Shown piece by piece: positions 51,777 to 62,000 of a stretch of 64,000 nt of DNA. A program made the position numbers and the translations under genes. Source of the DNA: DATBGO01 sp963695645 (GTDB lineage Bacteria > Actinomycetota > Actinomycetes > Streptosporangiales > Streptosporangiaceae); NCBI GenBank assembly GCA_963695645.1, contig CAVOHC010000004.1, forward strand, positions 124,001 to 188,000. Reading direction: 5' to 3'. The notes beneath the pieces were generated by a model. It ran no database searches, had not been told where the DNA came from, and saw only the letters and a list, made by a program, of their open reading frames with translations. Every line of letters begins with the position of its first letter. The stretch's first letter is position 1.

Positions 51777-54284
51777 TCATATGTCGGCTGCCGGATCCGT
51801 GCTCCTGGTGTAGCTGCGCCGGAACTGGTTGTCAGTGACGGGCCAGCGCTCTCCGCGGCGCCCTTCCACGACCCAGTCCCCGCGCCGAGCGATCGCCCGC
51901 CCCTCCATCGTCCGGAGGACGAGAAGGTCGCTGGCCTGCCATGCGCGGAAGGTGCCCGTGCGGCGCCAGACTTCGCCGCCGAGCGGCTCGTGACTTTGGC
52001 GGAACTCCCGGTCGCGGACCGTGCGCTCATCGCCGGAGTCATCGACGACTCGCCAGTCTCCGACATCGCCATGCAGTTCGTCACCGGACAGGCGGGTCCA
52101 CGGCCGCCGGGCATGCAGCCGTCTCGCCTGGACCGTACCGACGCGGCGAAAGTCAGCCGCATCGGCTGGCCCGCCTGGCGGCACGATGGGCACGAAGCCG
52201 ACGTCCTCTAGCTGTGCGAGCTGCGACCGCAGGTAATTGACGCTTCTCGTGCGCTCGTCAGCTGGAAGATCAGCCCAGGGCACCGCTCTGCTGTTCACGA
52301 GCGCATTCCCCATCTTTCCAGCGCTCGACCGGCCAACGCCGCTGCCTGCGGACCAGCCGGCCGCCAGCCGCCGCTGGTACCAGCGGGTGTGCTCCACGCT
52401 GGCGACCTGTTCCACGTCGCGATCGGTCAGCTCGATGAAGCTACCGGGCGGCACTGCACGGGCCGGGACCCATTCACGCCCGCGGGCTACCACCGCCGTC
52501 ATCACCGAGCGGACCTGAAGGATGTTGTCCTGGCGGATGAACTCATCCAGGTCAGCCCACGGGCGTCCGGTGAAGGTCCTCGGCTCACCAGGCACAGCGG
52601 GGTGCCTCATCCGGTAACACTCGTGCCAGTGCCGTGCCACCCTTGTCCACGTGTCCTCGGGCTCCTCGCCGTTTACCATGAAGGTCCGCTGAAAAGGCTG
52701 CAACCGGTCGAAGATCGCGCCGTTCGTGGCCGCCCCGTCGGACGTGAGCATGTACAAGGCAATACCCGGGTGCAGTCGTGCCACCCGCCCTGCCTCGTGC
52801 ATGCTGGCGTCTGTGCAGGCGTCCGCGACGACAACAGCCGCCTGGGCTGCCTCGGCCGGGGGCATGGTATCCAGCGTGGCGAGAAGGTGCTCCCGCCACG
52901 GACTTGGCTCGGCGTGCACCTGCGGCGCCGCTGCGGCGACGGAATGCGGGGACGTCGCCTGGTACTCACGCCGCAGGTCTTCCGCCCGCCGGTCCAGGAG
53001 CACCACGCGCTGCACCGGATGCGGGGCCAGGGCCTGCCGGTCGGTCTCATCCAGGCAGGCGGCATCCGGGTGCGCGGCGCGGCCGATGGACGCGGCTTGG
53101 GAAAGCTCCCGCCACTCCCAGGCGCGACGGGCAAGCTCCAGGAGGATGGCAAGCGCCAACGTACTGTCGCCGCACAAAAGCAGGTGCCGGGCCCCGGCGG
53201 AGAAGATCTGATTAACCAGAGCGCACGCGGTCGACTCCAGCGGGCTGAGCGCGTCCTCAAGCGACCAGCCGGAGTTGCCGCTGTGCCGGCCGCGCCAGTG
53301 ATCAGCATGCCTGGGGTCATCGATGCGAGCGACCAGGTGCGGCTGCCGCTCAGGGTCGGGCGGATACCGGTGCAGTACGCCGTTGGCTGCCGTCAGGATT
53401 GCGTCGTTCTCCGCAGCGTCTTGGCGCAGCGCGTATAGCTGGCGCAAGGCGCATCCGCGGCGGCCGGCCAGCACCGGGAGCAGGACTCTGGGGGAGGCCG
53501 GGTCACCGATCATGACCCGTGCGCCGGTGGCGCGGGCCTCGTCAAGCAGGGGGTGGCCGCTGTCCGGCTCGATGACCACGATGCTGCTCCGGCGGCGAGT
53601 CTGCGCTAGGCGCTGCAGCAGGGGCACCGTTAATGTATCCAATCCGGTGAGGACGGTCGCGTCCGCCACCATCCGGGCCCGCAGGCGTCCCAGCGGCTCC
53701 CGCCACAGCACCGTCGCCACCGTCAGCGCTCCCACCAGTGTCGCCGCCAGGCTGATGGCGCCCCCGAACTGCAAGGCCAGCGGTGGCGCTCCCTGGCACC
53801 CGCCATACGGGTACGGAGGCGGATTTCCGACATACAGGTCGAGCATCCAGCCGGCTACCGCGCCTTCAGTCTGCCCACCCCGGCACGGGGTCAGCGCTGA
53901 GCAGGTGAGCGCGCCTCCGATCACGACCATCACCGCGACCGTGGTCAGCCCTACCGCCGCATGCTGCTGGAGTCGGCGCGGCCACCAGTAACACAGCAGC
54001 GCCACCAGCCACGCCCCGGCCAGTGCCAGCGGCGCCTGGACGCTTCCCGGCCGCAGCCAGGCCCGCCACCAGGCCTGCGTCAGATACAGCCATCGGCTGT
54101 CTGCAGCGGAGACCCAGGCTCCCCAGGCGAGGTAGCCGGTAATAGCAGCACCGAGGACCGCCGGCGGCACCCACGCGGCCCGCCGAGTAAAGCGGAGCCT
54201 GGCGAGGCGAGTCCTTATCACGGCCTCCCCATCCACCGGCCCGTGATACCAATCAGTAACGTGCTTTCTAGCGGAAGCAGCCAA
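51777..54284 (-). CDS. RyR-domain protein with membrane segment and Rossmann-like domains
   Basis: The 835-residue protein begins with four hydrophobic helices (about 40-210). RCK/TrkA-N-like segments follow (SSIVVIEPDSGHPLLDEARATGARVMIGD and ARHLLLCGDSTLALAILLELA). A RyR-type domain is at about 620-700 (VEHTRWYQRRLAAGW, RAVPWADLPADERTR). Two copies of a C-terminal module, GDWRVVDDSGDERTVRDREF and GDWVVEGRRGERWPVTDNQF, close the protein. Prokaryotic RyR domains are proposed to bind nucleotide-like ligands and often sit in conflict systems. It is divergent from the fxs genes across 380 bp. The start (TTG 54284) is weakly supported. Confidence 0.78.
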   Translation of the reverse strand: MAASARKHVTDWYHGPVDGEAVIRTRLARLRFTRRAAWVPPAVLGAAITGYLAWGAWVSAADSRWLYLTQAWWRAWLRPGSVQAPLALAGAWLVALLCYWWPRRLQQHAAVGLTTVAVMVVIGGALTCSALTPCRGGQTEGAVAGWMLDLYVGNPPPYPYGGCQGAPPLALQFGGAISLAATLVGALTVATVLWREPLGRLRARMVADATVLTGLDTLTVPLLQRLAQTRRRSSIVVIEPDSGHPLLDEARATGARVMIGDPASPRVLLPVLAGRRGCALRQLYALRQDAAENDAILTAANGVLHRYPPDPERQPHLVARIDDPRHADHWRGRHSGNSGWSLEDALSPLESTACALVNQIFSAGARHLLLCGDSTLALAILLELARRAWEWRELSQAASIGRAAHPDAACLDETDRQALAPHPVQRVVLLDRRAEDLRREYQATSPHSVAAAAPQVHAEPSPWREHLLATLDTMPPAEAAQAAVVVADACTDASMHEAGRVARLHPGIALYMLTSDGAATNGAIFDRLQPFQRTFMVNGEEPEDTWTRVARHWHECYRMRHPAVPGEPRTFTGRPWADLDEFIRQDNILQVRSVMTAVVARGREWVPARAVPPGSFIELTDRDVEQVASVEHTRWYQRRLAAGWSAGSGVGRSSAGKMGNALVNSRAVPWADLPADERTRSVNYLRSQLAQLEDVGFVPIVPPGGPADAADFRRVGTVQARRLHARRPWTRLSGDELHGDVGDWRVVDDSGDERTVRDREFRQSHEPLGGEVWRRTGTFRAWQASDLLVLRTMEGRAIARRGDWVVEGRRGERWPVTDNQFRRSYTRSTDPAADI

Positions 54285-54665
54285 GCCCGCCGTTACGTCG
54301 ACGGTGACACAGAACGGCGTAACCGCCTAGTCCTGTATCGGGGCCATCGATACCCCCGGCATCGCGCGGGGGCACCGATTAGTTCGGGTCGTGGCCCCGG
54401 CGGGCAGGCGTCGGCGGCACTGCCCTGAAAGTCTCGGCGACAGATTGATGCGGACGTGCCGCGCATGCCGTACCCTAATCCGGTGGCACCCGGGCCATGG
54501 GAGAGTACTGACCCATGAATCGGGCGGCGAGTCCAGGCGATGCCGGGTCACGTTAGCTCGTAGCAGGCTCTGGTTACTCGGTGTGATAACCTACGCGCAC
54601 CTGGTTACTCACTGTGTTCGGGGAACCGGACAAAGTTGCAAAAACTGTCTATACAGACGCACCAC
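54285..54665. promoter_or_regulatory. Upstream region of fxsA with direct repeats and a putative promoter
   Basis: No gene is seen. CTGGTTACTCGGTGTG (54570-54585) and CTGGTTACTCACTGTG (54601-54616) are direct repeats matching at 14 of 16 bases with starts 31 bp apart, close to three helical turns. Further down, CGGACA (54627-54632) and TATACA (54650-54655), 17 bp apart, form a candidate promoter that would start transcription a few bases before the fxsA ATG at 54666. Confidence 0.5.
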
Positions 54666-54887
54666 ATGGGTGGTGCCGGAGCCTTGGGCGAGATTGGCTG
54701 GCACGTTATGCATATCACCGAGGACATCAGCAGGACGGTTCCGTCTAAACTGGCAGATCTCCGGGATGTGCCGCTGGCGGAGATGCCGACCCTGAGCGCG
54801 GTGACCCTTGATGAGGCGTTTGACGGTATTATGCCGGGCTCGAAGGCAGTTCCGGTGCCGGTCATGGCATTCGCCTCCGCCATCTAA
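54666..54887 (+). CDS. fxsA: FxSxx-COOH RiPP precursor FxsA
   Basis: The small acidic peptide ends MAFASAI, fitting the FxSxx-COOH C-terminal signature, with Phe fifth from the end and Ser third from the end. The leader contains DLRDVPLAEMPTL, the conserved segment of this precursor family. From ATG 54666 it has 73 residues; an internal ATG at 54708 would give 59. Neither has a ribosome binding site, and a TATACA 11 nt before 54666 suggests leaderless translation. It stops 15 bp before fxsB, whose product should cross-link the Phe and Ser of the core into a three-residue cyclophane. The final biological target is unknown. Confidence 0.88.
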   Translation: MGGAGALGEIGWHVMHITEDISRTVPSKLADLRDVPLAEMPTLSAVTLDEAFDGIMPGSKAVPVPVMAFASAI

Positions 54888-54902
54888 GCCTGCGGGCCTG
54901 AC

Positions 54903-57431
54903 ATGAGCAGGCCGTCCGTTCCGCTCAGCCACTCCGTCGCGCCTGGCCCGCTCAGCCAGTTCGTCCTCAAGGTACACAGTCGGTGCGATCTCGCCTGTGA
55001 TCATTGCTACGTCTACGAGGCCGCCGACCAGAGCTGGCGTGGCCGCCCCATGGCCATTTCCGACGAGGTGATCTCGCGGACGGCGCAACGCATCGCTGAA
55101 CATGCCGCTTCACACGCCCTCGGCACCGTGCAGGTGGTGCTGCACGGTGGGGAGCCCCTGCTCGCCGGCCCGGCCCGGCTGCGGCGGGTGGTCACGGAGC
55201 TTCATGCGGCGCTCCGCGCCGTATGCCGCCTTGACCTGAGGATCCACACCAACGGTGTGCTGCTCAACGAGGATTTCTGCGAACTGTTCGCCGAGCATGC
55301 TGTCAAGGTCGGTATCTCCATCGATGGTGACCGGGTCGCCAATGACCGGCACCGCAGATACGCAGACGGGCGCAGCAGTTACGACCAGGCGATCCGTGCT
55401 ATCGGGTTGCTGCGCGCCGACCGTTTCCGGGATCTGTATGCCGGACTGCTATGCACAATCGACATCGCAAACGACCCGCTGGCGGTCTATCAGTCTTTAA
55501 TGGACTTGCGCCCGCCCCGGGTCGACTTTCTCCTGCCGCACGCGACATGGGATCATCCGCCGTTGCGCGGGCTTGCCGCAGACAGCGAGTACGCTGACTG
55601 GCTGATTGCGATTTTCGACCGCTGGCTTGCGGAGGGACGCCCGGCCCCGATCCGCACCTTCGATTCAATCATCTCCACAATGCGGGGCGGTGAAAGCTTT
55701 ACTGAGGCACTAGGCCTCGGGCCAACCGGGCTTATCGTCATCGAAACTGACGGCAGCTACGAACAAGTCGACTCGCTGAAAGCGGCGTTTGACGGCGCGC
55801 CGGATACCGGGATGAACGTCTTCGACCATGCCCTCGATGTTGTTTCTCGCCACCCTGGTATTCTTGCTCGTCAGCAAGGAATTTCCGGCCTATGCCAGAC
55901 GTGCCAGAAATGCCCAGTAGTTACCAGCTGTGGTGGTGGCCTTTACACCCACAGGCACCGGGCAGGTAACGGCTTCGCCAATCCATCGGTGTACTGCTCC
56001 GACCTGCTGAAGCTTATTTCCCATATCAGCAGCCGGCTGTGTGAGGTGCCCCCGGACGCACCGGGAATCCCGACTCACTCGATAGGCGGCCCGGAATTCC
56101 GGGCCCTGGCAGCGGGCGTCGGCGACGGCGCGGCGGTGGCACAGCTCGCCGGGGCCCAGCGGAGCCTGCTTCGCGGCTTGCTCGGTGCGGTGTACCAGGA
56201 AGGAATTACCGGGGCCGCCGTTTCAGCGGCGGTCAAGACGGACCTGCGGCGCGCCTGGTCGTTGTTGACCACACTCGACCGTGAACGACCTAAAGCCCTG
56301 CAGACGGCGCTCGGGCATCCCTATATTCGCGCCTGGGCTATGCGCTGCCTCAAGCAGTTGCGGCCCGCCGCTGCCTGGCACGGCGACCAGGATCATGCAA
56401 GAAGGGTGCCAGGGCTGACCGCCGACCTGAGGCATCTCGGCGCCATCGCTGCCGCTGCTGCTATTCACGCTGGGACTAGCGGTACCGTCAGGATCCCTGT
56501 GCTGCATGGCGCCGTGCACCTGCCCACGCTGGGCCGCCTGGCAATCGGCCCGGAGCAAGCAATCGGCCCGGAGCAAGCAATCGGCCCGGAGCAAGCAATC
56601 GGCCCGGAGCAGGCTGCCCGGTCGCCCGCAGAAGTGCTCGAAACGGCGACCGTCGACGTTGCCGGCGGGGTGGTTGCTGTACGGCTCGGTGCCAGCCGCT
56701 GGACACTGGCCAGCAGCGACCTGCTCAGCGGCGCGGCGAGTCAGGGCGCCACGTCCGAGAGCGGCAGGCCCGCCAGCTGGGAGCCCGTACGCAGGCTCAG
56801 CGCACTTGGCATCTGCGTCGCGATGGAGGACACCGATCCCTACCGCGACTGTCACCAATGGCGGCCGGCGGCACGGCTGACCGAAGCTGAGTTCGCCCAG
56901 TGGCAGCGGCAATTCCGGTATGCCTGGCGGGAAATCGAGCGTGCGCATGGTGCCTACGCCCCGGCGCTTGCCGCAGGCCTAACGACGCTGATGCCCCTGG
57001 CCGCTGCCCAAGACGGTGGCGATCTCAGCGCCGCCGCCAGGGACGCGTTCGGCGCCGTCGCCATGGCACTACCTGCCGATCCGGTAACCCTCGCCTTGCT
57101 GCTCATCCACGAGTTCCAGCATGTGAAACTCGGTGCGGTGCTCGATCTCTACGAGCTTTTTGATCGCGCTGATGACCGTCTCTTCCACGCCCCGTGGCGC
57201 GAGGGCAAGCACCAGATCGAAGACCTCCTGCAAGGCACCTACGCGCACCTGGCCGTCACTGACTTTTGGCGCGCACGCCAGCACATCGCGGCCGACCAGG
57301 CAGCGGGACGGCGATTCGTGCATTGGCGCGCTCGGACCCGCGATGCGATCGAGATCCTGGCGACTTCTGGCTCGTTGACACCGCTTGGGGCGTGGTTCGT
57401 CGATGAAATGCGCCATTCGGCAGGGCCGTAG
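54903..57431 (+). CDS. fxsB: FxsB: radical SAM/SPASM cyclophane maturase fused to HExxH domain
   Basis: The 842-residue protein has three parts. A radical SAM core carries Cys28, Cys32 and Cys35 (RCDLACDHCYVYE) and HGGEPLLAG. A SPASM region at about 331-362 has CQTCQKCPVVTSCGGG and a later YCSDLL for auxiliary iron-sulfur clusters. A C-terminal domain of about 270 residues has HEFQH at 736-740, the HExxH metal motif of the hydroxylase/peptidase-like module seen in this family. Between them is a flexible stretch with four IGPEQA repeats (547-570). It modifies FxsA, encoded 15 bp upstream. ATG 54903 has a weak ribosome binding site, suggesting co-translation with fxsA. Confidence 0.95.
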   Translation: MSRPSVPLSHSVAPGPLSQFVLKVHSRCDLACDHCYVYEAADQSWRGRPMAISDEVISRTAQRIAEHAASHALGTVQVVLHGGEPLLAGPARLRRVVTELHAALRAVCRLDLRIHTNGVLLNEDFCELFAEHAVKVGISIDGDRVANDRHRRYADGRSSYDQAIRAIGLLRADRFRDLYAGLLCTIDIANDPLAVYQSLMDLRPPRVDFLLPHATWDHPPLRGLAADSEYADWLIAIFDRWLAEGRPAPIRTFDSIISTMRGGESFTEALGLGPTGLIVIETDGSYEQVDSLKAAFDGAPDTGMNVFDHALDVVSRHPGILARQQGISGLCQTCQKCPVVTSCGGGLYTHRHRAGNGFANPSVYCSDLLKLISHISSRLCEVPPDAPGIPTHSIGGPEFRALAAGVGDGAAVAQLAGAQRSLLRGLLGAVYQEGITGAAVSAAVKTDLRRAWSLLTTLDRERPKALQTALGHPYIRAWAMRCLKQLRPAAAWHGDQDHARRVPGLTADLRHLGAIAAAAAIHAGTSGTVRIPVLHGAVHLPTLGRLAIGPEQAIGPEQAIGPEQAIGPEQAARSPAEVLETATVDVAGGVVAVRLGASRWTLASSDLLSGAASQGATSESGRPASWEPVRRLSALGICVAMEDTDPYRDCHQWRPAARLTEAEFAQWQRQFRYAWREIERAHGAYAPALAAGLTTLMPLAAAQDGGDLSAAARDAFGAVAMALPADPVTLALLLIHEFQHVKLGAVLDLYELFDRADDRLFHAPWREGKHQIEDLLQGTYAHLAVTDFWRARQHIAADQAAGRRFVHWRARTRDAIEILATSGSLTPLGAWFVDEMRHSAGP
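56541..56612. repeat. Four 18-bp tandem repeats in fxsB
   Basis: Units of GCAATCGGCCCGGAGCAA (last one ending CAG) encode IGPEQA four times in the linker between the SPASM part and the HExxH domain. Near-identity of the units implies recent expansion; length changes here keep the frame. Confidence 0.96.
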
Positions 57432-57714
57432 CAAGGGGTCAGCCCAGCATCAGCCACGACAGCTGACAGAGCGCCGCGATACCTGGCAGCCGCCACAGCT
57501 GGAGTCCCCGAAGCCGAGGTCTCGCTCTTCCCGGCGGTGCCTGATTGAGAGGTCACCGCGGCATGCGCCGCCACGGGATGGGACGCCGCCCCTGGTCACA
57601 TACTAAGATCTCCTATATCATCATTTCGCCACGCCGCATTGGGCGATAATTGGCCGCTGGCCGCACTGTAGTGGCTGCTGGGACTGGCGTGGCGTGACGG
57701 GGGGGAAGGCGCCA
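57432..57714. promoter_or_regulatory. fxsB-fxsC intergenic region with possible internal promoter
   Basis: The 283-bp gap is long for an operon and includes an AT-rich segment (57597-57655) with TATATC and GATAAT (57645-57650), the latter a good -10 candidate without a convincing -35. A separate promoter for fxsC-fxsT is therefore possible. No gene is seen. Confidence 0.35.
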
Positions 57715-59004
57715 ATGGTTTCGGGGCGCGACGACAGGCCGTACTTCTTCCTAAGCTACGCACGGACGCCGAAACGAGATCCATCCGACCGTGATGATCC
57801 AGATCGCTGGGTCTACAAGCTATACAAAGACCTGTGCGGCGCCATCTTACAAATGACTGACGCCCGGCCCGAAGAAGCTGGATTCATGGACCGGGAGAAC
57901 AAGCTCGGTACCGAATGGTCACCAGAACTGACGGCGGCACTCGCGAGATGCCGGGTCTTCGTCCCGCTGTACTCCCGGCGGTATTTCGAAAGTGACAATT
58001 GCGGCAGAGAATGGTTTGCTTTCGCGCGCCGCGAAATCACTCACCGGGCTCGGGGCCGCCAGCTAGTTGACGCCATTGTGCCGGCGCTCTGGACGAGAAT
58101 GGATCGGCAGAAGCTCCCCCATGTCGCGCAGTCCGTCCAGTTCGAACATGGCTTCCTCGGTGAACGCTACTGCACTGAGGGTTTCTATGGGATCATGAAG
58201 CTGCAGAATTATCGCGCCGATTATCAGCGCGCAGTGCACAGGCTCGCCGAGCGAATCATCGCGATTGGCGACGAGAGCGTCGCATTTACTGATGAAAACG
58301 TCGTTCCCGCGATGACGCAGGCGGATTTCGAGTCGCTGCCGAGCGCCTTTGGCCCGGCTAGCGCGCGCCGGACCGCAGATGGCCAGCTTCAGATCGCGGT
58401 GCTCGCGCATGACACCTCGACGCTGCCGCCGGGGAGGGCCCGCGACTACTACGGCGCTACGCCGAGCACCTGGAGCCCGTACCGGCCGGATTACACCCAG
58501 CCGGTGGCCGACTACGCGCTGGAGCTGGCCAAGAAGTGCCTTGACTGCAAACCCCTGGTTGGAGCTTTTGACGACGCCATGGCGAATTGGGTCAGCAATG
58601 GGCACCCGGTGCCGCCGAGTTTGTGCCTCGTCGATGCCTGGGTGAGCGTATCGGCCGCGCATCAGGAACAGCTGAGCCGGCTGGAGCAGGTCGAGGAGTC
58701 CTGGGTCAGCGTGCTGGTTCCGTGGAACAGCCAGGATTCGGGGATGCACGAGGCCAAAGATGATCTTCGCGAGAAACTCCATGAGCACTTGGGCCGTAAG
58801 CTTGCCGGCGTCCCGAGACGATGCCAGATGGCCGCGAACGGAATCCCCACTCTCTACGATTTCGGGCAGCTCCTGCCCGAGATGACAATGATCATGCTGA
58901 AGAGATTCCGCAAAGAAGCTACTGCCCATCCGCCCGCAGGTCCCTTCATTGAGCGCCCGCGGCTGAGGAGATCCGAACTCCAGGATTCCGGAGATGCACG
59001 ATGA
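57715..59004 (+). CDS. fxsC: FxsC: TIR-like protein of the Fxs system
   Basis: The 429-residue protein has an N-terminal TIR-like domain: RPYFFLSYARTPKR, FMDRENKLGTEWSPELTAAL, RVFVPLYSRRYFESDNCGREW. The Glu in CGREW occupies the place of the catalytic Glu of NAD-cleaving TIR domains. A second, weaker TIR-like half (about 225-400) begins IAVLAHDTSTLP and contains SLCLVDAWVSVS. The start is ATG 57715 with GGAAGG 5-6 nt upstream, 284 bp after fxsB. Its TGA overlaps the fxsT ATG by 4 bp. FxsC is a known family in FxsA-FxsB loci; its biochemical role is not established. Confidence 0.93.
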   Translation: MVSGRDDRPYFFLSYARTPKRDPSDRDDPDRWVYKLYKDLCGAILQMTDARPEEAGFMDRENKLGTEWSPELTAALARCRVFVPLYSRRYFESDNCGREWFAFARREITHRARGRQLVDAIVPALWTRMDRQKLPHVAQSVQFEHGFLGERYCTEGFYGIMKLQNYRADYQRAVHRLAERIIAIGDESVAFTDENVVPAMTQADFESLPSAFGPASARRTADGQLQIAVLAHDTSTLPPGRARDYYGATPSTWSPYRPDYTQPVADYALELAKKCLDCKPLVGAFDDAMANWVSNGHPVPPSLCLVDAWVSVSAAHQEQLSRLEQVEESWVSVLVPWNSQDSGMHEAKDDLREKLHEHLGRKLAGVPRRCQMAANGIPTLYDFGQLLPEMTMIMLKRFRKEATAHPPAGPFIERPRLRRSELQDSGDAR

Positions 59005-62000
59005 GCGACCCGAGCCGGGGCCAGATCATTACGTTCTACTCTTACAAGGGCGGTACCGGCCGTACGATGGCACTCGCCAATGTCGCGTGGATTCTCGCGA
59101 GCAACGGCAACCGGGTCCTTGCCGTTGACTGGGATTTGGAATCACCCGGACTGCACAAGTTCTTTCATCCTTTCCTAGACGAATCAACTGTGAGCGCCAC
59201 GCCTGGCGTGATAGAAATAATCAATGATTATGCGTCCGCCGCTGTTGATCCGGGAGCGCGCGACGATGATTGGCATCTGGAATACGCGCGCGTCGATCGT
59301 GATGCGGTATCTCTGGAATGGGCCTTCCCCCATGGCGGCAAACTGGACTTTCTCTCGGCCGGCCGCCAGAACCGTGACTATTCTGCCGCCGTCTGCTCCC
59401 TTGACTGGGATAACTTCTACGACCGGCTCGGCGGCGGGCGTTTCTTTCGCGCGATGCGAGATGACATGAAGCAGAAATACGACTACGTACTGATAGACAG
59501 CCGTACCGGGCTGAGCGACGTGGCGGACATCTGCACGATCGAGCTCCCGGACGTCTTAGCGATCTGCTTCACGCTCAGTGATCAGAGCATCGAGGGCGCA
59601 GCCAACGTCGCCCGCCAGATCAGCGGACGGTACCGGGATCGAAATATCCGGGTACTGCCCGTGCCGATGCGCATCGAGGACGGCGAGAAAGAGAAGCTTG
59701 ACATCGGGCGTGCCCTGGCCCGGATGAAGTTCGAGGGCTTCCCGACAGGCATGACCCAGGAGAACTCGGCGCTGTACTGGGCGTCGGTCGAAGTGCCCTA
59801 CAAGCCCTTCTATGCCTTCGAGGAGACCCTGGCGACCTTCGGTGACGACCCAGGTTCGCCAGCGTCGCTGCTGTCCTCATTCGAGCGGATTACGAACTCG
59901 CTCACCGAGGGACGGGTGACGGCGATGCAGCCGATCGCCGAGAACCTGCGGCTGCAGTACAAGGAGGCTTTTGCCCGGCGACAGCCTGCAGCTTCCACGC
60001 AGGTCTACCTGAGCTACGTGCCGGAGGACCGCATGTGGGCCGACTGGATCGAGGCGGTGCTGACGCGCGCCGGCTTCCGCGTGCTGCCGCGTAGCACGGT
60101 GACGACGGCGGCCGCGGGCAGTGCCGAGGTCCGGGGCAGCATCCAGGCGGAGCGCGAACTTCAGGCTGCTCCCCGGGCCATCGCCGTGCTTTCTTCCGCT
60201 TACCTGCATTCGCCCGACGCCCGATCCATCTGGAAGACCTTGTCGTCGGCCGATGCTGCCGACACGCATCGTCAGCTGGTGCCGGTCAGGGTGAGCGAAG
60301 TAAGGATCATCGAGCCGTTCACCGAGCATCCCGCCGTGGACCTGGCGCGCATGGATGCGGCCCAGGCGACCGCGAAGCTGCTGTGGGCTCTGGACCGGCC
60401 TGTTCCTCCGCTCGGCAGCACGGGAACCCAAGCCGAGGAGCCCCGGTTCCCCGGCACGATCCCGCCGATATGGAACGTCCCGGCCAGGAATGCCGACTTC
60501 ACCGGGCGCGGCGCGACGCTTGAACTGCTGCGCGACAAACTCGCCGGGGGCGGCCTGGCGGTCGTCGTCGCGCAGGCGCTGTATGGGCTGGGCGGCGTCG
60601 GCAAGACCCAGCTCGCGCTGGAGTACGCGCACCGCTTCATGGCCGACTATGACCTGGTCTGGTGGGTGCCGTCCGAGCGGGCCGAGGAGACCAGCGGGGC
60701 GCTCGCCGAGCTGGCCCGCAAGATGGGTCTGAAGGTCGGCGACAATGTGGCCGAGGCAGCGGAGGCTGCCCTGGAGGAGCTGCGCCGCGATTCCACGCCG
60801 CACTGGCTGCTGATCTTCGACAATGCCGACGACCCCAAGCAGCTCGAGCCGTACCTGCCCACCGGCTCGGGCCATGTCCTCATCACCTCGAGAAATCAGG
60901 CGTGGTCGCACTCCGCTGAGCCTCTCGAGGTGGATGTCTTCACGATGGACGAGAGTGTGGCGCACCTGCTCCGGCACGTGCCTGAACTGGACATGGCCGA
61001 CGCGAAGCGAGTCGCCGACGCCCTGGGGCACCTGCCGCTGGCCGTCGAGCAGGCCAGCGCGTGGCTAGAGCAGACCGGGATGCCCGCGCGGGCCTACGTC
61101 GAGCAGCTGGCGACGCAGTCCACCCGGATCCTGGCGCTGAACCAGCCGCCGGACTACCCGATGCCGGTAGTGGCCACCTGGAACCTGTCCTTCGACCAGC
61201 TCAAAGGGCGATCGCCGGCCGCGGTGCGGCTGCTGCAGCTGTGCGCATTCTTCTCGCCAGGGCCGATCTCCATGGACTTGCTCTACAGCGACGAGATGAA
61301 CGAGTCCTTGCTGCCCTTTGACGAGACGCTGAGCGAGAAGCTGATGCTCGGCCGGGTGATCAGGGATATCAGCCGCTTCGCTTTGATCAAGGTGGACCAG
61401 GGCAGCAACTCGCTGCAGATCCACCGGCTGGTCCAGGCCGTGATCCGCTCCCAGATGAGCGACGAGGCGCAGGCCGACGCGCGGCATGAGGTACATAAGA
61501 TCCTGGTCGGCGCCCGGCCCCGCCAGGGGGAGACAGACGACCCGGCGAACTGGTCCACCTATGACATCATCTGGCCGCATCTCGGTCCTTCGCAGGCTGA
61601 CGAGTGCGACGATCCGCGCACCCGGCAGCTGCTCATCGACTGGGTGCGCTACCAGTGGAAGCACGGCGAGTTCGAATCTGGCCTGAGCCTGGCGAGGCGC
61701 CTGGAGAACCTGTGGATCCACCAGCTCGGGCCTGACCATCAGCAGACGCTGCACCTGCAATTCCAGATCGCCAACGTGCTGCGTTCCCAGGGCCGCTTCA
61801 AGGACGCCCGCGACCTGGACACCTATGTCCTGGAGCGGCAGCGAGCCGTACTCGGGGTAGACCATCCGCACGCGCTGATCACCGCGAACGGGCTGGGGGC
61901 TGATCTGCGTGCGCTCGGCGACTTCCAGGACGCACTGGCCTCGGACCGGGAGACCTATGAGAGCTTTAAGGAGCAGTTCGGCGCGGATTACCCGCGGACA

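Noticed and set aside
51635..52162. Minus-strand frame ending QRWPVSGWQYESAALSPW
   Set aside because: Most of it is out of frame with the RyR-domain gene it overlaps; only the last 40 residues look protein-like, too little to call.
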